Shown: positions 44,288 to 53,267 of the stretch, in pieces
Layout of the letters: every line of letters begins with the position of its first letter
Position numbering within the stretch: position 1 is the first letter of the stretch
Origin: Acidobacteriota bacterium
Lineage (GTDB): Bacteria; Acidobacteriota; Vicinamibacteria; Vicinamibacterales; UBA2999
Length of the DNA: 64,000 nucleotides
Direction: 5' to 3'
Assembly: GCA_021730945.1 (NCBI GenBank)
Contig: JAKFYH010000049.1
Span: 83,855 to 147,854 of the forward strand
Notes under the pieces: model-generated
Told to the model about the DNA's origin: nothing
What the model saw: the letters and a program-made list of their open reading frames with translations, nothing else
The model's database searches: none
Translations under genes and position numbers: made by a program

Positions 44288-45856
44288 ATGAGAGCAGTAC
44301 GCAACACCTGTCGGATCGCGGTCGTCGTTGGCGCGCTGATCGTGCCGTCGGCCGCCGCCGCGCAGGTCGTACCCGTGCCCCCGGTGCCGCCCGTGCCGCC
44401 GATGTTACTGACGAGGCCCGAACCTCCATTGGTACCTGATTTGACGGCCCTGCCGCGGTTGGCCGACGTGATCCGGCTGGCCGATTTGCCACGCCTGGCC
44501 GATTTGCCACACTTGGCCGATTTGCCACGCTTGGCCGACCTGCCCGATCTGGCCGGCCTGCCGGCCATGCTCGATGCGGCGCGCCTGGCGGCGATCGACA
44601 GCGCCGCCGCCGTCATGCCCGGCATCTACCGCCTTGAGCGGCAGGGTCCGCGCGACGATGAGCAGCGATCGCGTGAGGATGAAGCGAAGCAGCGGGCAGA
44701 CGAAGCCAAGCAGCGCGAGTCGGAGCGCCGTCAACGCGCCGATGAAACCTACCAGCGCGGCCAGGACGCGCTGGAACGCCGGAACTGGTCGCGCGCGGTC
44801 GAGGCGTTCAATGCGGTGCTTGATGTCCAGAACTCGCCCCGCATGGACGCGGCGCTCTATTGGAAGGCCTACGCCCTCGACAAGCTGAGCCAGCAGGCCG
44901 ACGCGCTGGCCGCCGTCTCCCAGTTGATCAAATCGTTTCCGCAGAGCCGGTGGCTCACCGACGCCAGGGCGCTCGAACTGCAGGTGCGCCAGAATGCCGG
45001 CCAGGCGCCGAGTCCCGAGGCCGAGTCGGATGAGGAACTGAAGCTGCTCGCCATTCAGGGCCTGCAGCACTCCGATCCAGAGCAGGCGGTGCCGATGCTG
45101 GAAAAGCTGCTGCAGGGCACGGCCTCGCCGCAACTGAAGGCGCGCGCGCTGTTTGTCCTCGCCCAGAGCAACTCGCCTCGCGCCCGCACCGTGTTGGCCA
45201 CCGTCGCCAAGGGCGGCTCCAACCCCGACGTGCAACGCCGCGCCATTCAGTATCTCGGGGTGCATGGGTCGCGCGAGAATCGCGCGGTGCTGGCCGAGAT
45301 CTACGCCGGCGCCAGCGATGTCGATATCAAGCGCCAGATCCTGCGCTCGTTCATGGTGGCCGGTGACAAGGAGCGCGTGCTGGCGGCCGCCAACACCGAG
45401 AAGACGCCCGAGCTGCGCCAGGAAGCCGTTCGCCAACTGGGCGTCATGGGCGCCCGCGAGGAGCTGTGGCAGATGTACCAGAAGGAACCGGCGGTCGAGG
45501 TCAAGCAGCAGATCCTGCAGTCGCTGTTTGTCGGCGGCGACGCCGCGCGGCTGATCGAGGTGGCCAACACCGAGCAGAACGTCGAGCTGCGGCGGACAGC
45601 GGTCCGTCATCTGGGCACGATGAGCCGCGCCAAGACCGGCGACGCGCTGATCGGCATCTACGCCAAGGAAAAGGACGCCGGCATCAAGCGCCAGGTCATC
45701 CAGGCGCTGTTCGTGCAGAACAATGCCGAGTCGCTGGTGGCAATCGCCCGCAAGGAAACCGATCCGGCGATGAAGCGCGAGATGGTGTCGAAGCTGTCGC
45801 TGATGACCAAGTCCAAGGTCGCGATGGACTATCTCCTGGAGATCTTGAACAAATGA
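44288..45856 (+). CDS. Secreted HEAT-repeat protein with N-terminal hexapeptide repeats
   Basis: 522 residues from ATG at 44288 with GGAG nine bases upstream. Signal peptide, then a PPVPPVPP linker and a run of L-A-D-L-P-x hexapeptides (about residues 54-95, from an 18-base tandem repeat at 44459-44550), a charged EDEAKQRADEAKQR helix probably forming a coiled coil, a TPR-like unit around residue 160, and then many HEAT-like alpha-hairpins (QEAVRQLGVMGAREELWQMY and similar) to the end. Likely a binding scaffold in the periplasm. Coupled to the next gene by ATGA. Confidence 0.8.
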   Translation: MRAVRNTCRIAVVVGALIVPSAAAAQVVPVPPVPPVPPMLLTRPEPPLVPDLTALPRLADVIRLADLPRLADLPHLADLPRLADLPDLAGLPAMLDAARLAAIDSAAAVMPGIYRLERQGPRDDEQRSREDEAKQRADEAKQRESERRQRADETYQRGQDALERRNWSRAVEAFNAVLDVQNSPRMDAALYWKAYALDKLSQQADALAAVSQLIKSFPQSRWLTDARALELQVRQNAGQAPSPEAESDEELKLLAIQGLQHSDPEQAVPMLEKLLQGTASPQLKARALFVLAQSNSPRARTVLATVAKGGSNPDVQRRAIQYLGVHGSRENRAVLAEIYAGASDVDIKRQILRSFMVAGDKERVLAAANTEKTPELRQEAVRQLGVMGAREELWQMYQKEPAVEVKQQILQSLFVGGDAARLIEVANTEQNVELRRTAVRHLGTMSRAKTGDALIGIYAKEKDAGIKRQVIQALFVQNNAESLVAIARKETDPAMKREMVSKLSLMTKSKVAMDYLLEILNK

Positions 45857-46674
45857 GAGCCTTCGCGACGGCTCTCGCGCTCGTGACCCTCACGGCGACG
45901 GCAGCGGTCGCCCAAACGCCCCGGCTCTCCAATGGGCGTCTCGAAAACCACACCGTGTCGGCCGGTCTCGCCAAAGACCTGCCGGCACTCGCCGCCAGGC
46001 TGACCGAGCCGACGTGGATCGGCTACGCCGTGCCGATCATCGCCGGCGAACACCAGATGTGCGACTACTGGAACGACGGCGTGCGTAACACCGTCTCCAA
46101 TGCCCCGGTGCACCTCGAGACGCCGGATTTCTTCTTCGTCCTCTATCGAATCGAGGGCGGCCAGGTGGCGCGCATCCGCAGTTACTCCGCAGATTGTCCG
46201 CTCGATGCCGGCGGCAAGGCGGTGCATTGGTTCACCAACGTCACCGCCGCCGACAGCCTCGCGTACCTGAAGACGTTTGTCGCCCCGGCGTCCGCCGGCA
46301 CGCGTATGGTCGATTCAGCCGTGACTGCCATGGCGATGCACGAGGGTCAGCCTGCGCTCGACACGCTGATCTCGCTTGCCCGCAACCACGCCAGCACCAA
46401 GGTGCGCGGGTCGGCGCTGTTCTGGCTGGCGCAGCGGGCGGGGCAAAAGGCGGTCGGCACCATCACCTCGGCCATCGACAACGATCCCGACACCGAGGTA
46501 AAGAAGAAGGCGGTGTTCGCGCTGAGCCAGCTGCCGCAGGCCGAAGGCGTGCCGCTGCTTATTGAGCAGGCTCGCTCCAACAAGAACCCGGTCGTGCGCA
46601 AGCAGGCCATGTTCTGGCTCGGCCAGTCGAAGGACCCGCGTGCGCTCAAGTTTTTCCAGGAAATTCTGCAGTAG
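45853..46674 (+). CDS. Secreted HEAT-repeat protein
   Basis: 273 residues from ATG at 45853. Signal peptide MRAFATALALVTLTATAAVAQ; an N-terminal domain with WIGYAVPIIAGEHQMCDYW and YSADCPLDAGGKAVHWF (two Cys that could form a disulfide); and a C-terminal array of four or five HEAT-like units (VRGSALFWLAQRAG, VKKKAVFALSQLPQ, VRKQAMFWLGQSKD). Companion of the preceding gene in the sigma operon. Confidence 0.8.
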   Translation: MRAFATALALVTLTATAAVAQTPRLSNGRLENHTVSAGLAKDLPALAARLTEPTWIGYAVPIIAGEHQMCDYWNDGVRNTVSNAPVHLETPDFFFVLYRIEGGQVARIRSYSADCPLDAGGKAVHWFTNVTAADSLAYLKTFVAPASAGTRMVDSAVTAMAMHEGQPALDTLISLARNHASTKVRGSALFWLAQRAGQKAVGTITSAIDNDPDTEVKKKAVFALSQLPQAEGVPLLIEQARSNKNPVVRKQAMFWLGQSKDPRALKFFQEILQ

Positions 46675-46700
46675 CGGCAAGCTTTCCAACCCTCCGGAGA

Positions 46701-46725
46701 CCTCGATCCATCCAATAGATCGAGG
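46701..46725 (+). promoter_or_regulatory. Stem-loop in front of the 29-residue-repeat gene
   Basis: CCTCGATC (46701-46708) and GATCGAGG (46718-46725) form a perfect 8-base stem with a 9-base loop, followed by TTT. The GAGG of the right arm is the only Shine-Dalgarno candidate for the ATG at 46735, so the stem could act as a weak terminator or mask ribosome binding. Confidence 0.45.
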
Positions 46726-46734
46726 TTTCCGCCG

Positions 46735-47847
46735 ATGCAACGAATTCCTGCCCTGCTTCTGGTTCTCCTGTCTGCGTCATCTGTGTCTTCTGCGGCTCTG
46801 ATGACCTCGGCGTCATCGGTGGCCCTGGAATTTCAGGCCGCATCTGTGTCGGGTGACTGGACCGCGGATGCCCGTAACACGTGGCGCGACGATGACGGCG
46901 AGCCACGGGTGCAGATCAGTTTGCACACCGCCGCCGGCAACAGCCGTTGGGGCTACGGCGTCAAGCTGCGCGACCTGGCCGGCCTCCCGCCATCGGCGGT
47001 GTCTGGCACCGCCAACAACATCCAGTTTGCCTGGACCCGCGAGGCCGGGACGTTCCGCTTCACCGGCTCATTCGACCAGGGGCGTGGCAGCGGCAGCTAC
47101 ACGTTCAGCGCCGACGCTGCCTTCATCACCAGCATGGCCGCCGCCGGCTACCCCAACCTCTCCGCCGGCGACATCGTCCGGATGGCGGTGATCGATGTCA
47201 CCACCGCTCACGTGCGCGGCCTCGCGCAGGCTGGCTACGCCGGGCTGTCGCTCGACGATGTGGTGCGGACGCGGATTCATCGGGTCACGCCTGAGTTTGT
47301 TCGCGACGTGGCGGCCGTGGGCTACAAGGGTGTGGCGATCGACGACCTGGTGCGGATGGCGATTCATGGCGCGACCCCGGCCAATATCCGGGCGCTACAG
47401 GCGGCCGGCCTGCGCGGCCAGTCGGTCGACGAACTGATCCGGTTTCGCATCCACAAGGTCACGCCGGAGTTCATTCGCGCACTCGAGTCGCGCGGCTACC
47501 GCGGTGTTGCCGCCGAGGATCTCGTAAAGATGCGCATTCACAAGGTCACGCCGGAGGAAATGGATGAGCTGAAGGCACTCGGTTTCGGCGGCATGAGCAT
47601 CGACCAGTTGGTGAAGTTCCGCATCCACCGCGTGACGCCGGCCTACATCCGCAGCCTGCGCGAGGTCGGCTTCGTCACGGTGTCCGAAGAGCAGCTCGTG
47701 CGCATGAGGATCCACAAGGTCGACGCCCAGTTCATCCGCGACGCGCGTGCCGACGGCCTGGCGGTCCAGACGCCGGGCGATGCCGTGGACCTGGCCATCC
47801 ACGGGCCGCGCTGGCGCAAAAGGCCAATCGAAAAGATGATGTGGTGA
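46735..47847 (+). CDS. Secreted protein with eight 29-residue repeats
   Basis: 370 residues. Signal peptide at 1-21, partly built from 9-base DNA repeats. An all-beta-looking N-terminal domain (about 40-125) precedes eight tandem 29-residue helical repeats (about 126-357) with consensus VTPEFIRALxxxGYxGxSxDDLVRMRIHK. The repeats resemble those following BlaR1/M56 or anti-sigma modules in other Acidobacteriota and Bacteroidota (from memory), where their role is also unknown. The position at the end of an ECF sigma operon suggests envelope stress sensing or a sigma target. No catalytic motif. Confidence 0.8.
   Translation: MQRIPALLLVLLSASSVSSAALMTSASSVALEFQAASVSGDWTADARNTWRDDDGEPRVQISLHTAAGNSRWGYGVKLRDLAGLPPSAVSGTANNIQFAWTREAGTFRFTGSFDQGRGSGSYTFSADAAFITSMAAAGYPNLSAGDIVRMAVIDVTTAHVRGLAQAGYAGLSLDDVVRTRIHRVTPEFVRDVAAVGYKGVAIDDLVRMAIHGATPANIRALQAAGLRGQSVDELIRFRIHKVTPEFIRALESRGYRGVAAEDLVKMRIHKVTPEEMDELKALGFGGMSIDQLVKFRIHRVTPAYIRSLREVGFVTVSEEQLVRMRIHKVDAQFIRDARADGLAVQTPGDAVDLAIHGPRWRKRPIEKMMW
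46771..46797 (+). repeat. Three 9-bp tandem units (TCTGCGTCA type) in a signal peptide
   Basis: TCTGCGTCA, TCTGTGTCT and TCTGCGGCT encode SASSVSSAA in the signal peptide of the repeat protein. Same family as 8833-8859. Confidence 0.75.
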
Positions 47848-47959
47848 TCTGGTGATCTTGTGATGTGGAGATTTGGGATGAGGATTTGGTGATAAATCGA
47901 GAAACCCCTGAATCCTGATCCCAAGTCTCCACATCACCAGATCACCAGACCACCAAATC
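47841..47959. terminator. Long imperfect hairpin between convergent genes
   Basis: Two arms of about 50 bases (47841-47889 and 47908-47959) made of GTGAT / GGAGATT-like words are complementary with a few wobbles or shifts, and the hairpin spans both stop codons. It is much richer in A+T than its surroundings. Probably terminates both genes. Confidence 0.65.
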
Positions 47960-49058
47960 AGCGGCCGAAGATTTGGGCCAGGAACCGTTCGGTGTAATAG
48001 ATGGCGACCTGCCCGCTGAGGCCGGCGGGCAGCGCATCGAACGCGTGGTCGCCCCAGGGGATCTCGACATACTCCGATTGATTGCCGGCGGCGGTCAACG
48101 CCGCATGCAGATTGCGTCCGTACTGCGGCTGCACGATGTGGTCGCGCGATCCGTAGATCAGCAGCGTGCGCGGCGCGTTCGCCGTCACGTAGGTGATCGG
48201 CGAGGCGTCGCGATAGCGTTCCGGCATCTGATCCGGCGTTCCACCGATGAAGGCTTCGAGGACGGCGCGTGAGCCGATCGGATCGGGCCGGGGCGGTTGC
48301 CGCCATCCCTGGGTCAGGTTCACCGGGCCGTAGTAGCTGACCACGGCGCGGATGCCGGGATCGGTGAGACCCGCGACCATGGCGAGCTGAGCTCCGGCCG
48401 AGCGGCCCAGCAACGCCAGCCGTGAACCATCAGCGCCGTACTCCTCGGCATGTTCGCGCACCCACGCCAGGGCGGTCTGCACATCGTCCAACTGGGCCGG
48501 CCATTGCCATGCCGGCGCGTGGCGATAGTCGATCGCGAACACCACGTAGCCACGCGACGCCAGTCGCGCCGCGAGTACTGCGTCGTTGCCGGGTGTGCCC
48601 CGCTGCCAGGCCCCGCCGTAGATCTGGACCACGGCCGGGAAGGGCCCATTCGAGAGTGGCTGGTAGATGTCGGCCGTCAACTGGACGCCGGCCGGCGCGG
48701 CGAATGCCACGCCGCGCGTCAGCCGCGACTGGCCAAGGTCGACGCCGGCGAGCAGGGTGGAGATCGAGAACGGCACGTTCCGCGGGTACTGCGCCATCGG
48801 CATGGTGAACAGTCCGGCCGAGACGAGCGCCAGCACCAGGGCCGTGCGCCGAACGCGGCCGCGGCCGCGCCAGGCCAGCACCGCCACGGCGATCGCCGGC
48901 ATCAGCAGCAGCGGGCTGACCTCCGGGGCGCCGACACTGAAGGCCAGCAGTGTCATGGTCGGCGCGGGCACGATCATCCAGATGGCGAGGAAGAAGAGCG
49001 TCGTTGCGAGGAGCAGGACCAGCCAGGACACGTCCTCCAAAGTATCTGCTGAAACCAT
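47958..49058 (-). CDS. Membrane-anchored alpha/beta-hydrolase (carboxylesterase type)
   Basis: 366 residues from ATG at 49058. Three N-terminal hydrophobic segments (about residues 11-95) lead to an esterase/lipase domain: oxyanion loop IYGGAWQRG, nucleophile elbow LGRSAGAQLAM (GxSxG), Asp in YGSRDHIVQP and His in WGDHAFDAL. Similar to BD-FAE/acetyl-esterase family enzymes. Substrate unknown. The start is less certain because no Shine-Dalgarno or -10 box is evident; an in-frame ATG lies at 49097. Confidence 0.82.
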   Translation of the reverse strand: MVSADTLEDVSWLVLLLATTLFFLAIWMIVPAPTMTLLAFSVGAPEVSPLLLMPAIAVAVLAWRGRGRVRRTALVLALVSAGLFTMPMAQYPRNVPFSISTLLAGVDLGQSRLTRGVAFAAPAGVQLTADIYQPLSNGPFPAVVQIYGGAWQRGTPGNDAVLAARLASRGYVVFAIDYRHAPAWQWPAQLDDVQTALAWVREHAEEYGADGSRLALLGRSAGAQLAMVAGLTDPGIRAVVSYYGPVNLTQGWRQPPRPDPIGSRAVLEAFIGGTPDQMPERYRDASPITYVTANAPRTLLIYGSRDHIVQPQYGRNLHAALTAAGNQSEYVEIPWGDHAFDALPAGLSGQVAIYYTERFLAQIFGR

Positions 49059-49074
49059 CGTTGATGGATTGCGG

Positions 49075-49080
49075 TACGCT
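49075..49080 (+). promoter_or_regulatory. Leaderless promoter -10 (TACGCT) for the Nudix gene
   Basis: TACGCT is followed by six bases and then GTG at 49087, which selects this GTG over the adjacent one at 49084. Confidence 0.5.
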
Positions 49081-49086
49081 TGTGTG

Positions 49087-49719
49087 GTGCCCGCCATACT
49101 GGTGCAACGCCTGCAGGATGCGCTCGCGCGGCCCCTGCCAGGCCTCGACGCGCAGTTGCGCATGGCGCCGGCCCCCCGGGCGGGCTGGGATCCGCTCAGG
49201 GTGCCTGACGGCACGCGCGATGGCGCCGCCCTGATCCTGATCTATCCCCACCTCGAGACGTTCCATCTGCCGCTGACGGTGCGCGGGTCCGGCTTGCGCA
49301 ATCACACCGGCCAGGTCTCGCTGCCCGGCGGGCGCGTCGACCCCGGCGAAACGATTGAGGCGGCGGCGCTGCGGGAAGCCGAGGAGGAGATTGGCGTGGC
49401 CCGTGGCTCGGTGCTCGTGCTGGGACGCCTTACCCCGCTACACATTCCGGTGAGTGGATACCTCCTGCACCCGGTCGTGGGTTTCGTGGCGGCCCGGCCG
49501 GTGTTCAACCGGGCCGAGTGGGAAGTCGCGCGGATCATCGAGCCGAGCCTGGCGCAACTGCGCGACCCCGCAGTCGTGAAGCGCGAACGACAGACCCGGA
49601 CCGCCGGCAATCAGGCACAGGAGATCGACGTGCCGTTCTTCGACCTGGCCGACGAGAAGGTCTGGGGCGCCACGGCCATGGTACTAGCGGAGTTTTGCGC
49701 TATTCTCCCAGAGCTATGA
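49087..49719 (+). CDS. Nudix hydrolase, CoA pyrophosphatase type
   Basis: 210 residues from GTG at 49087. Nudix box GGRVDPGETIEAAALREAEEEIGV fits G-x5-E-x7-REUxEExGU, and the preceding LRNHTGQVSLPGG is the UPF0035/CoAse signature of NudL-like enzymes that cleave CoA to phosphopantetheine and 3',5'-ADP. Cytoplasmic. Start of a three-gene unit; the next gene overlaps by ATGA. Confidence 0.9.
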   Translation: MPAILVQRLQDALARPLPGLDAQLRMAPAPRAGWDPLRVPDGTRDGAALILIYPHLETFHLPLTVRGSGLRNHTGQVSLPGGRVDPGETIEAAALREAEEEIGVARGSVLVLGRLTPLHIPVSGYLLHPVVGFVAARPVFNRAEWEVARIIEPSLAQLRDPAVVKRERQTRTAGNQAQEIDVPFFDLADEKVWGATAMVLAEFCAILPEL

Positions 49720-51026
49720 GACGCCTGGCCTTCGCGCTGCTCCTGGTGGCGGCCGCCACCATCACGGCTGGCGGGCAAGTGGCGGTTGATCCGCTGTTCG
49801 AGAAGTTCTTCGCCGCCGAGAATCCCGGCGATGCGACCGTGGCGGCGGACCTGCTGGTGGCCGCCGGCGTCGACTTCGAGGCCGCCTATGCGCGCCTGAA
49901 ACAAGGCCGCGCCTACGGCGACGAGAAGCGGGGCGAGTACGCCTTGCGCTGGAAGTCGAAGTCCGGTCCCTTCTTCAACAACCTCGTTGAGGTGCCGTCC
50001 GACTACGACCCGGCGACGAAGTGGCAGTTGCGGGTGCAACTGCACGGCGGCGTCGGCCGGCCGTCGCCCAACCCCACCTCCGCGCCAGGCACTACGGCGG
50101 GCAGGCCTCAGCCCGGGCAGCCGGCGCGCTCCGGCAACCGCATCGCCGGCGAGAAGCAAATCTACTTGCATCCCAGCGGCTGGGCGGCCGCGCAGTGGTG
50201 GGATGAAGAGCAGATTGACAACATCCTGCGCGCCGTCGATGTGCTGAAGCGCAAGTACAACATCGACGAATCGCGCGTCTACCTGACCGGGATTTCCGAT
50301 GGCGGCACCGGCGTCTACTACATGGCGCTGAAGGAACCAACCCTGTGGTCGTCGTACCTGCCGCTCAACGGCAGCATTGCCGTGATTCGCAGCCCGCAGA
50401 ACGGCGCGGACGGCGAGATGTACGGCAACAATCTTTCGGGCGCGCCGTTCTACATCGTCAACGGCGAGCAGGACCAGTTGTATCCGGTTTACCAGGTCGA
50501 GCCGCATATCAAGTGGTTCCAGGCCCTGGGGATGGCGTTGGTGTTTCGGCCCCAGGCCGGCGCCGGTCACAATACGGCGTGGTGGCCGACCGAGCGGGCG
50601 CCCTACGAGCAGTTCGTGCGCGAGCATCCGCGGCCGGCCCATCCCGCCACCGTTTCTTGGGAAACCGAGCGCACCGACAAGTTCAATCGCAACCGCTGGC
50701 TGGTGATCAACGAGCTGAGGCAGGACCAGTCGCGCGAGACGGCGCTCAAGGATATGGGCTTCTTCCAGCACACGAAGCGGTCCGGCCGCGTGGATGTGAC
50801 GCGAAGTGGCAACGCGTTCGACGCCAGGGTGCGCGACGTGGCCGCCTTCACGCTGCTGTTGTCGCCGGACGCGATAGATTTCTCCAGGCCGGTCACCGTG
50901 ACGGTGAATGGCAAGCCCGCCTTCGAGGGCGTGGTGAAGAAGGATCCGGCGGCACTGTTGCGCTGGTCGGCCCGCGATAACGATCGCACAGCGCTCTACG
51001 GCGCGGAATTGAGGATTACTCCATGA
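49716..51026 (+). CDS. Secreted alpha/beta-hydrolase (PHB depolymerase/esterase-like)
   Basis: 436 residues with signal peptide MRRLAFALLLVAAATITAGG. An N-terminal helical region (about 25-75) precedes an alpha/beta-hydrolase with LRVQLHGGVG, nucleophile GISDGGTGVYYMA, Asp in NGEQDQLYPV and His in AGAGHNTAWW. A Pro/Gly/Thr-rich loop interrupts it near residue 115. The C-terminal about 110 residues look like a beta domain. Related to feruloyl esterase/PHB depolymerase-like proteins; substrate unknown. Coupled at both ends by ATGA overlaps. Confidence 0.8.
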   Translation: MRRLAFALLLVAAATITAGGQVAVDPLFEKFFAAENPGDATVAADLLVAAGVDFEAAYARLKQGRAYGDEKRGEYALRWKSKSGPFFNNLVEVPSDYDPATKWQLRVQLHGGVGRPSPNPTSAPGTTAGRPQPGQPARSGNRIAGEKQIYLHPSGWAAAQWWDEEQIDNILRAVDVLKRKYNIDESRVYLTGISDGGTGVYYMALKEPTLWSSYLPLNGSIAVIRSPQNGADGEMYGNNLSGAPFYIVNGEQDQLYPVYQVEPHIKWFQALGMALVFRPQAGAGHNTAWWPTERAPYEQFVREHPRPAHPATVSWETERTDKFNRNRWLVINELRQDQSRETALKDMGFFQHTKRSGRVDVTRSGNAFDARVRDVAAFTLLLSPDAIDFSRPVTVTVNGKPAFEGVVKKDPAALLRWSARDNDRTALYGAELRITP

Positions 51027-51844
51027 CACGTGTATTGATGTTGCTCGCGGCCGCGGCCGTACTGATGCCGGCCGGCGCCCACGCCCAGCGCCGCGCCTTC
51101 GACCTGACGACGCCGCGGCCGATTCCGGCCGCCGACAAGGTGTGGATCGAAGAGCTGACGTGGATGGAAGTCCGCGACGCGATGACGGCGGGAAAGACGA
51201 CAGCGTTGATCGTCGCCGGCAGCACCGAGCAGAACGGTCCCTACGTGCCGACCGGCAAGCACATCTTCGTGCTGCGGGCAACGGCCGAGGCTATTGCCCG
51301 CAAGCTGGGCAACGCGCTGATTGCGCCGGCGATCCCGTTTGAACCCGGTAACTTCTCGACCACGCCGGGAACAATCCAGGTGCGCGAGTCCACCTACGAC
51401 GCGCTGGTCGAGGATCAGGCCGAGAGCCTCAAGGCCAATGGCTTCAAGCACATCATCCTGATCGGCGACAGCGGCGGTAACCAGCGTGGCCTCGAACGCG
51501 TGGCCAGGAAGTTGTCGGCGGCATGGACCACCGGCGGCCCGACCATCCACTACATCAAGGAGTACTACGATAGCTGGACCGCCGCCGATGGCGCCTGGGA
51601 GTCACTCGGCGTGCCCAAAACCAAGGATGAAGGCATTCACGACGACTACAGCGTGAACAGCATCATCGCGACCGTGGACCCTGAAAAGATTCGCTTCAAG
51701 CAGCGCCAGGACACCGGCAAGGCGTCGATCAATGGCCAGACCCTGCTGCCGCTTGCGACCACCGTCGCCAACGGCCAGAAGCTGGTCGAGATCAGGGCCA
51801 ACATCACCGTCGAGGCGATCACGAAGGCGCTGGCCGCCCAGTAG
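51023..51844 (+). CDS. Creatininase-family amidohydrolase, exported
   Basis: 273 residues with a signal peptide (MTRVLMLLAAAAVLMPAGAHAQ). Family motifs: IEELTWMEVRDAM, the metal-binding IVAGSTEQNGPYVPTGKH, GNALIAPAIPFEPG, ILIGDSGGNQRG and GIHDDYSVNS. The first metal-ligand block normally reads GSxEQHGPHLP; here Asn and Tyr replace two of the residues, while Lys-His follows later, so metal binding may differ. Such enzymes open cyclic amides. Third gene of the Nudix operon. Confidence 0.85.
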   Translation: MTRVLMLLAAAAVLMPAGAHAQRRAFDLTTPRPIPAADKVWIEELTWMEVRDAMTAGKTTALIVAGSTEQNGPYVPTGKHIFVLRATAEAIARKLGNALIAPAIPFEPGNFSTTPGTIQVRESTYDALVEDQAESLKANGFKHIILIGDSGGNQRGLERVARKLSAAWTTGGPTIHYIKEYYDSWTAADGAWESLGVPKTKDEGIHDDYSVNSIIATVDPEKIRFKQRQDTGKASINGQTLLPLATTVANGQKLVEIRANITVEAITKALAAQ

Positions 51845-51863
51845 CGCCAGAGCGAGCGACGCG

Positions 51864-53267
51864 TCAGCGGGCCAGCGGCCGGCCGCTTCGCGCCGCCAAC
51901 ACTGTGGCAAATCCCGCTGCGCTGGCGATCAGGCCCCACAGGTTCGGGTTCCACCAGCCAATGGCCGGCGTGCCGAAGCGCACGCCCAGCATCACGATGA
52001 TCCCGCAGGCAATTGAGGTGAGCGCCTCGGCCGATCCCGCGCGCTTCACGAACAATCCGCCCAACACCGGCACCAGCAGCGTCGCGCCGATCACGGCGTA
52101 GAAGATCGACAGCGCGCCGATGATCGAATCCAGCAGGAAGATGGCCATCAGCACACCGGCCGCCCCGCCCACGAGTGCCGACAGGCGCGCCACCCGAAGC
52201 ACGCGATCCGGACTGGCATCAGGATTAATGAATCGCTTGTAGAGATCCTGCGAAAGCGAGGTGGCCAGCATGAACAGGATCACGTCGCAGGTACTCACCT
52301 CGGCCGAGAACACCGCGGCGAGCGCCAGTGCGCCGATGCCGGCCGGCAGACCGTAGAGCAACACCGTGGGCAGCACCTGGTTCGGGTGCTCGATGCCCGG
52401 GAACACCGCGCGGGCCGTCATGCCCAGCACCACCGGGATGCACGCAAAGAGCATCAGCGCCGCGGCGTTGGCGCCCACGCCCAGCCGCACGCTCCGGGCG
52501 CTGTCGGCCGCGTAGGTCTTCTGGACCAGTCCTGGGGAGACCATGAAGTTGGGCGCCGACAGCAGCAGCAGCGTGAAGCCGGACATCGCGCCCGCCGAAA
52601 AGAACGGGTCGAAGTAGGTGGCGGCCACACCCGGCGCCTGGGCGAGCCCTTCAACTCCACCCGCCGCGGTCATCAGCAGCGGGATGGCGATCGCGAACCC
52701 GGCGAAGGTCACGACCAGTTGCACGACGTTCACCCACACCGAACTGAGCAGGCCGCCCGCGCTGAAGTAGCCGGTCATGACGATGCCGCCGATCAGGACG
52801 CCAGCCCACTTCGGCATGCCGGCGACGACCGTGAACACCGCCGCACCGGCCAGCAACTGTCCGGCCAGGATGAACAACGTGCCGATCCAGATCAGCGAGG
52901 TCACCACGACGCGGACGCGCTGGCTGTAGCGATCCTCGAGAAAGTCGCCGACGGTCAGGTAGCCGCGATCGGCCGCCAGCCGCCACATGCGCGGACCGAT
53001 GACGAAGGCGAGCACCAGCGAGCCGGCGCCGGCCGAACCGTTCCAGAACCAGGCACTCACGCCCTCCTGGTAGGCGAGGCCGGTGGCGCCGACTGTCGCA
53101 CCCGCCCCGATGTTCGACGCCAGCATGGTCGCGCCGATGAGTGGCCACGACAACCGGCGTCCCGCCACGAAGAAGTCCGAGGGGGCTTTGACACGCCGCG
53201 CGATCCACAGGCCGAGCGCGGTCAGCGCGGCCGAGTAGACCAGCAGAAGGGCAACGTAGATGTTCAC
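51864..53267 (-). CDS. Sodium:solute symporter (SSS family)
   Basis: 467 residues, about 13 TM helices. Landmarks: DFFVAGRRLSWPLIGATMLASNIGAG near the N-terminus (the Na-site and unwound TM1), GYLTVGDFLEDRYS, ALAAVFSAEVSTCDVILFMLATSLSQDLYKRF. Imports a sugar, amino acid or carboxylate with Na+. Its start overlaps the stop of the P1 peptidase by 4 bases, so the two form an operon, consistent with uptake of peptide-derived products (inference). Confidence 0.9.
   Translation of the reverse strand: MNIYVALLLVYSAALTALGLWIARRVKAPSDFFVAGRRLSWPLIGATMLASNIGAGATVGATGLAYQEGVSAWFWNGSAGAGSLVLAFVIGPRMWRLAADRGYLTVGDFLEDRYSQRVRVVVTSLIWIGTLFILAGQLLAGAAVFTVVAGMPKWAGVLIGGIVMTGYFSAGGLLSSVWVNVVQLVVTFAGFAIAIPLLMTAAGGVEGLAQAPGVAATYFDPFFSAGAMSGFTLLLLSAPNFMVSPGLVQKTYAADSARSVRLGVGANAAALMLFACIPVVLGMTARAVFPGIEHPNQVLPTVLLYGLPAGIGALALAAVFSAEVSTCDVILFMLATSLSQDLYKRFINPDASPDRVLRVARLSALVGGAAGVLMAIFLLDSIIGALSIFYAVIGATLLVPVLGGLFVKRAGSAEALTSIACGIIVMLGVRFGTPAIGWWNPNLWGLIASAAGFATVLAARSGRPLAR

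Noticed and set aside
46701-46725. Stem-loop before the repeat protein as a riboswitch
   Set aside because: A single 8-base stem without any known aptamer features; better seen as a small terminator or Shine-Dalgarno mask.
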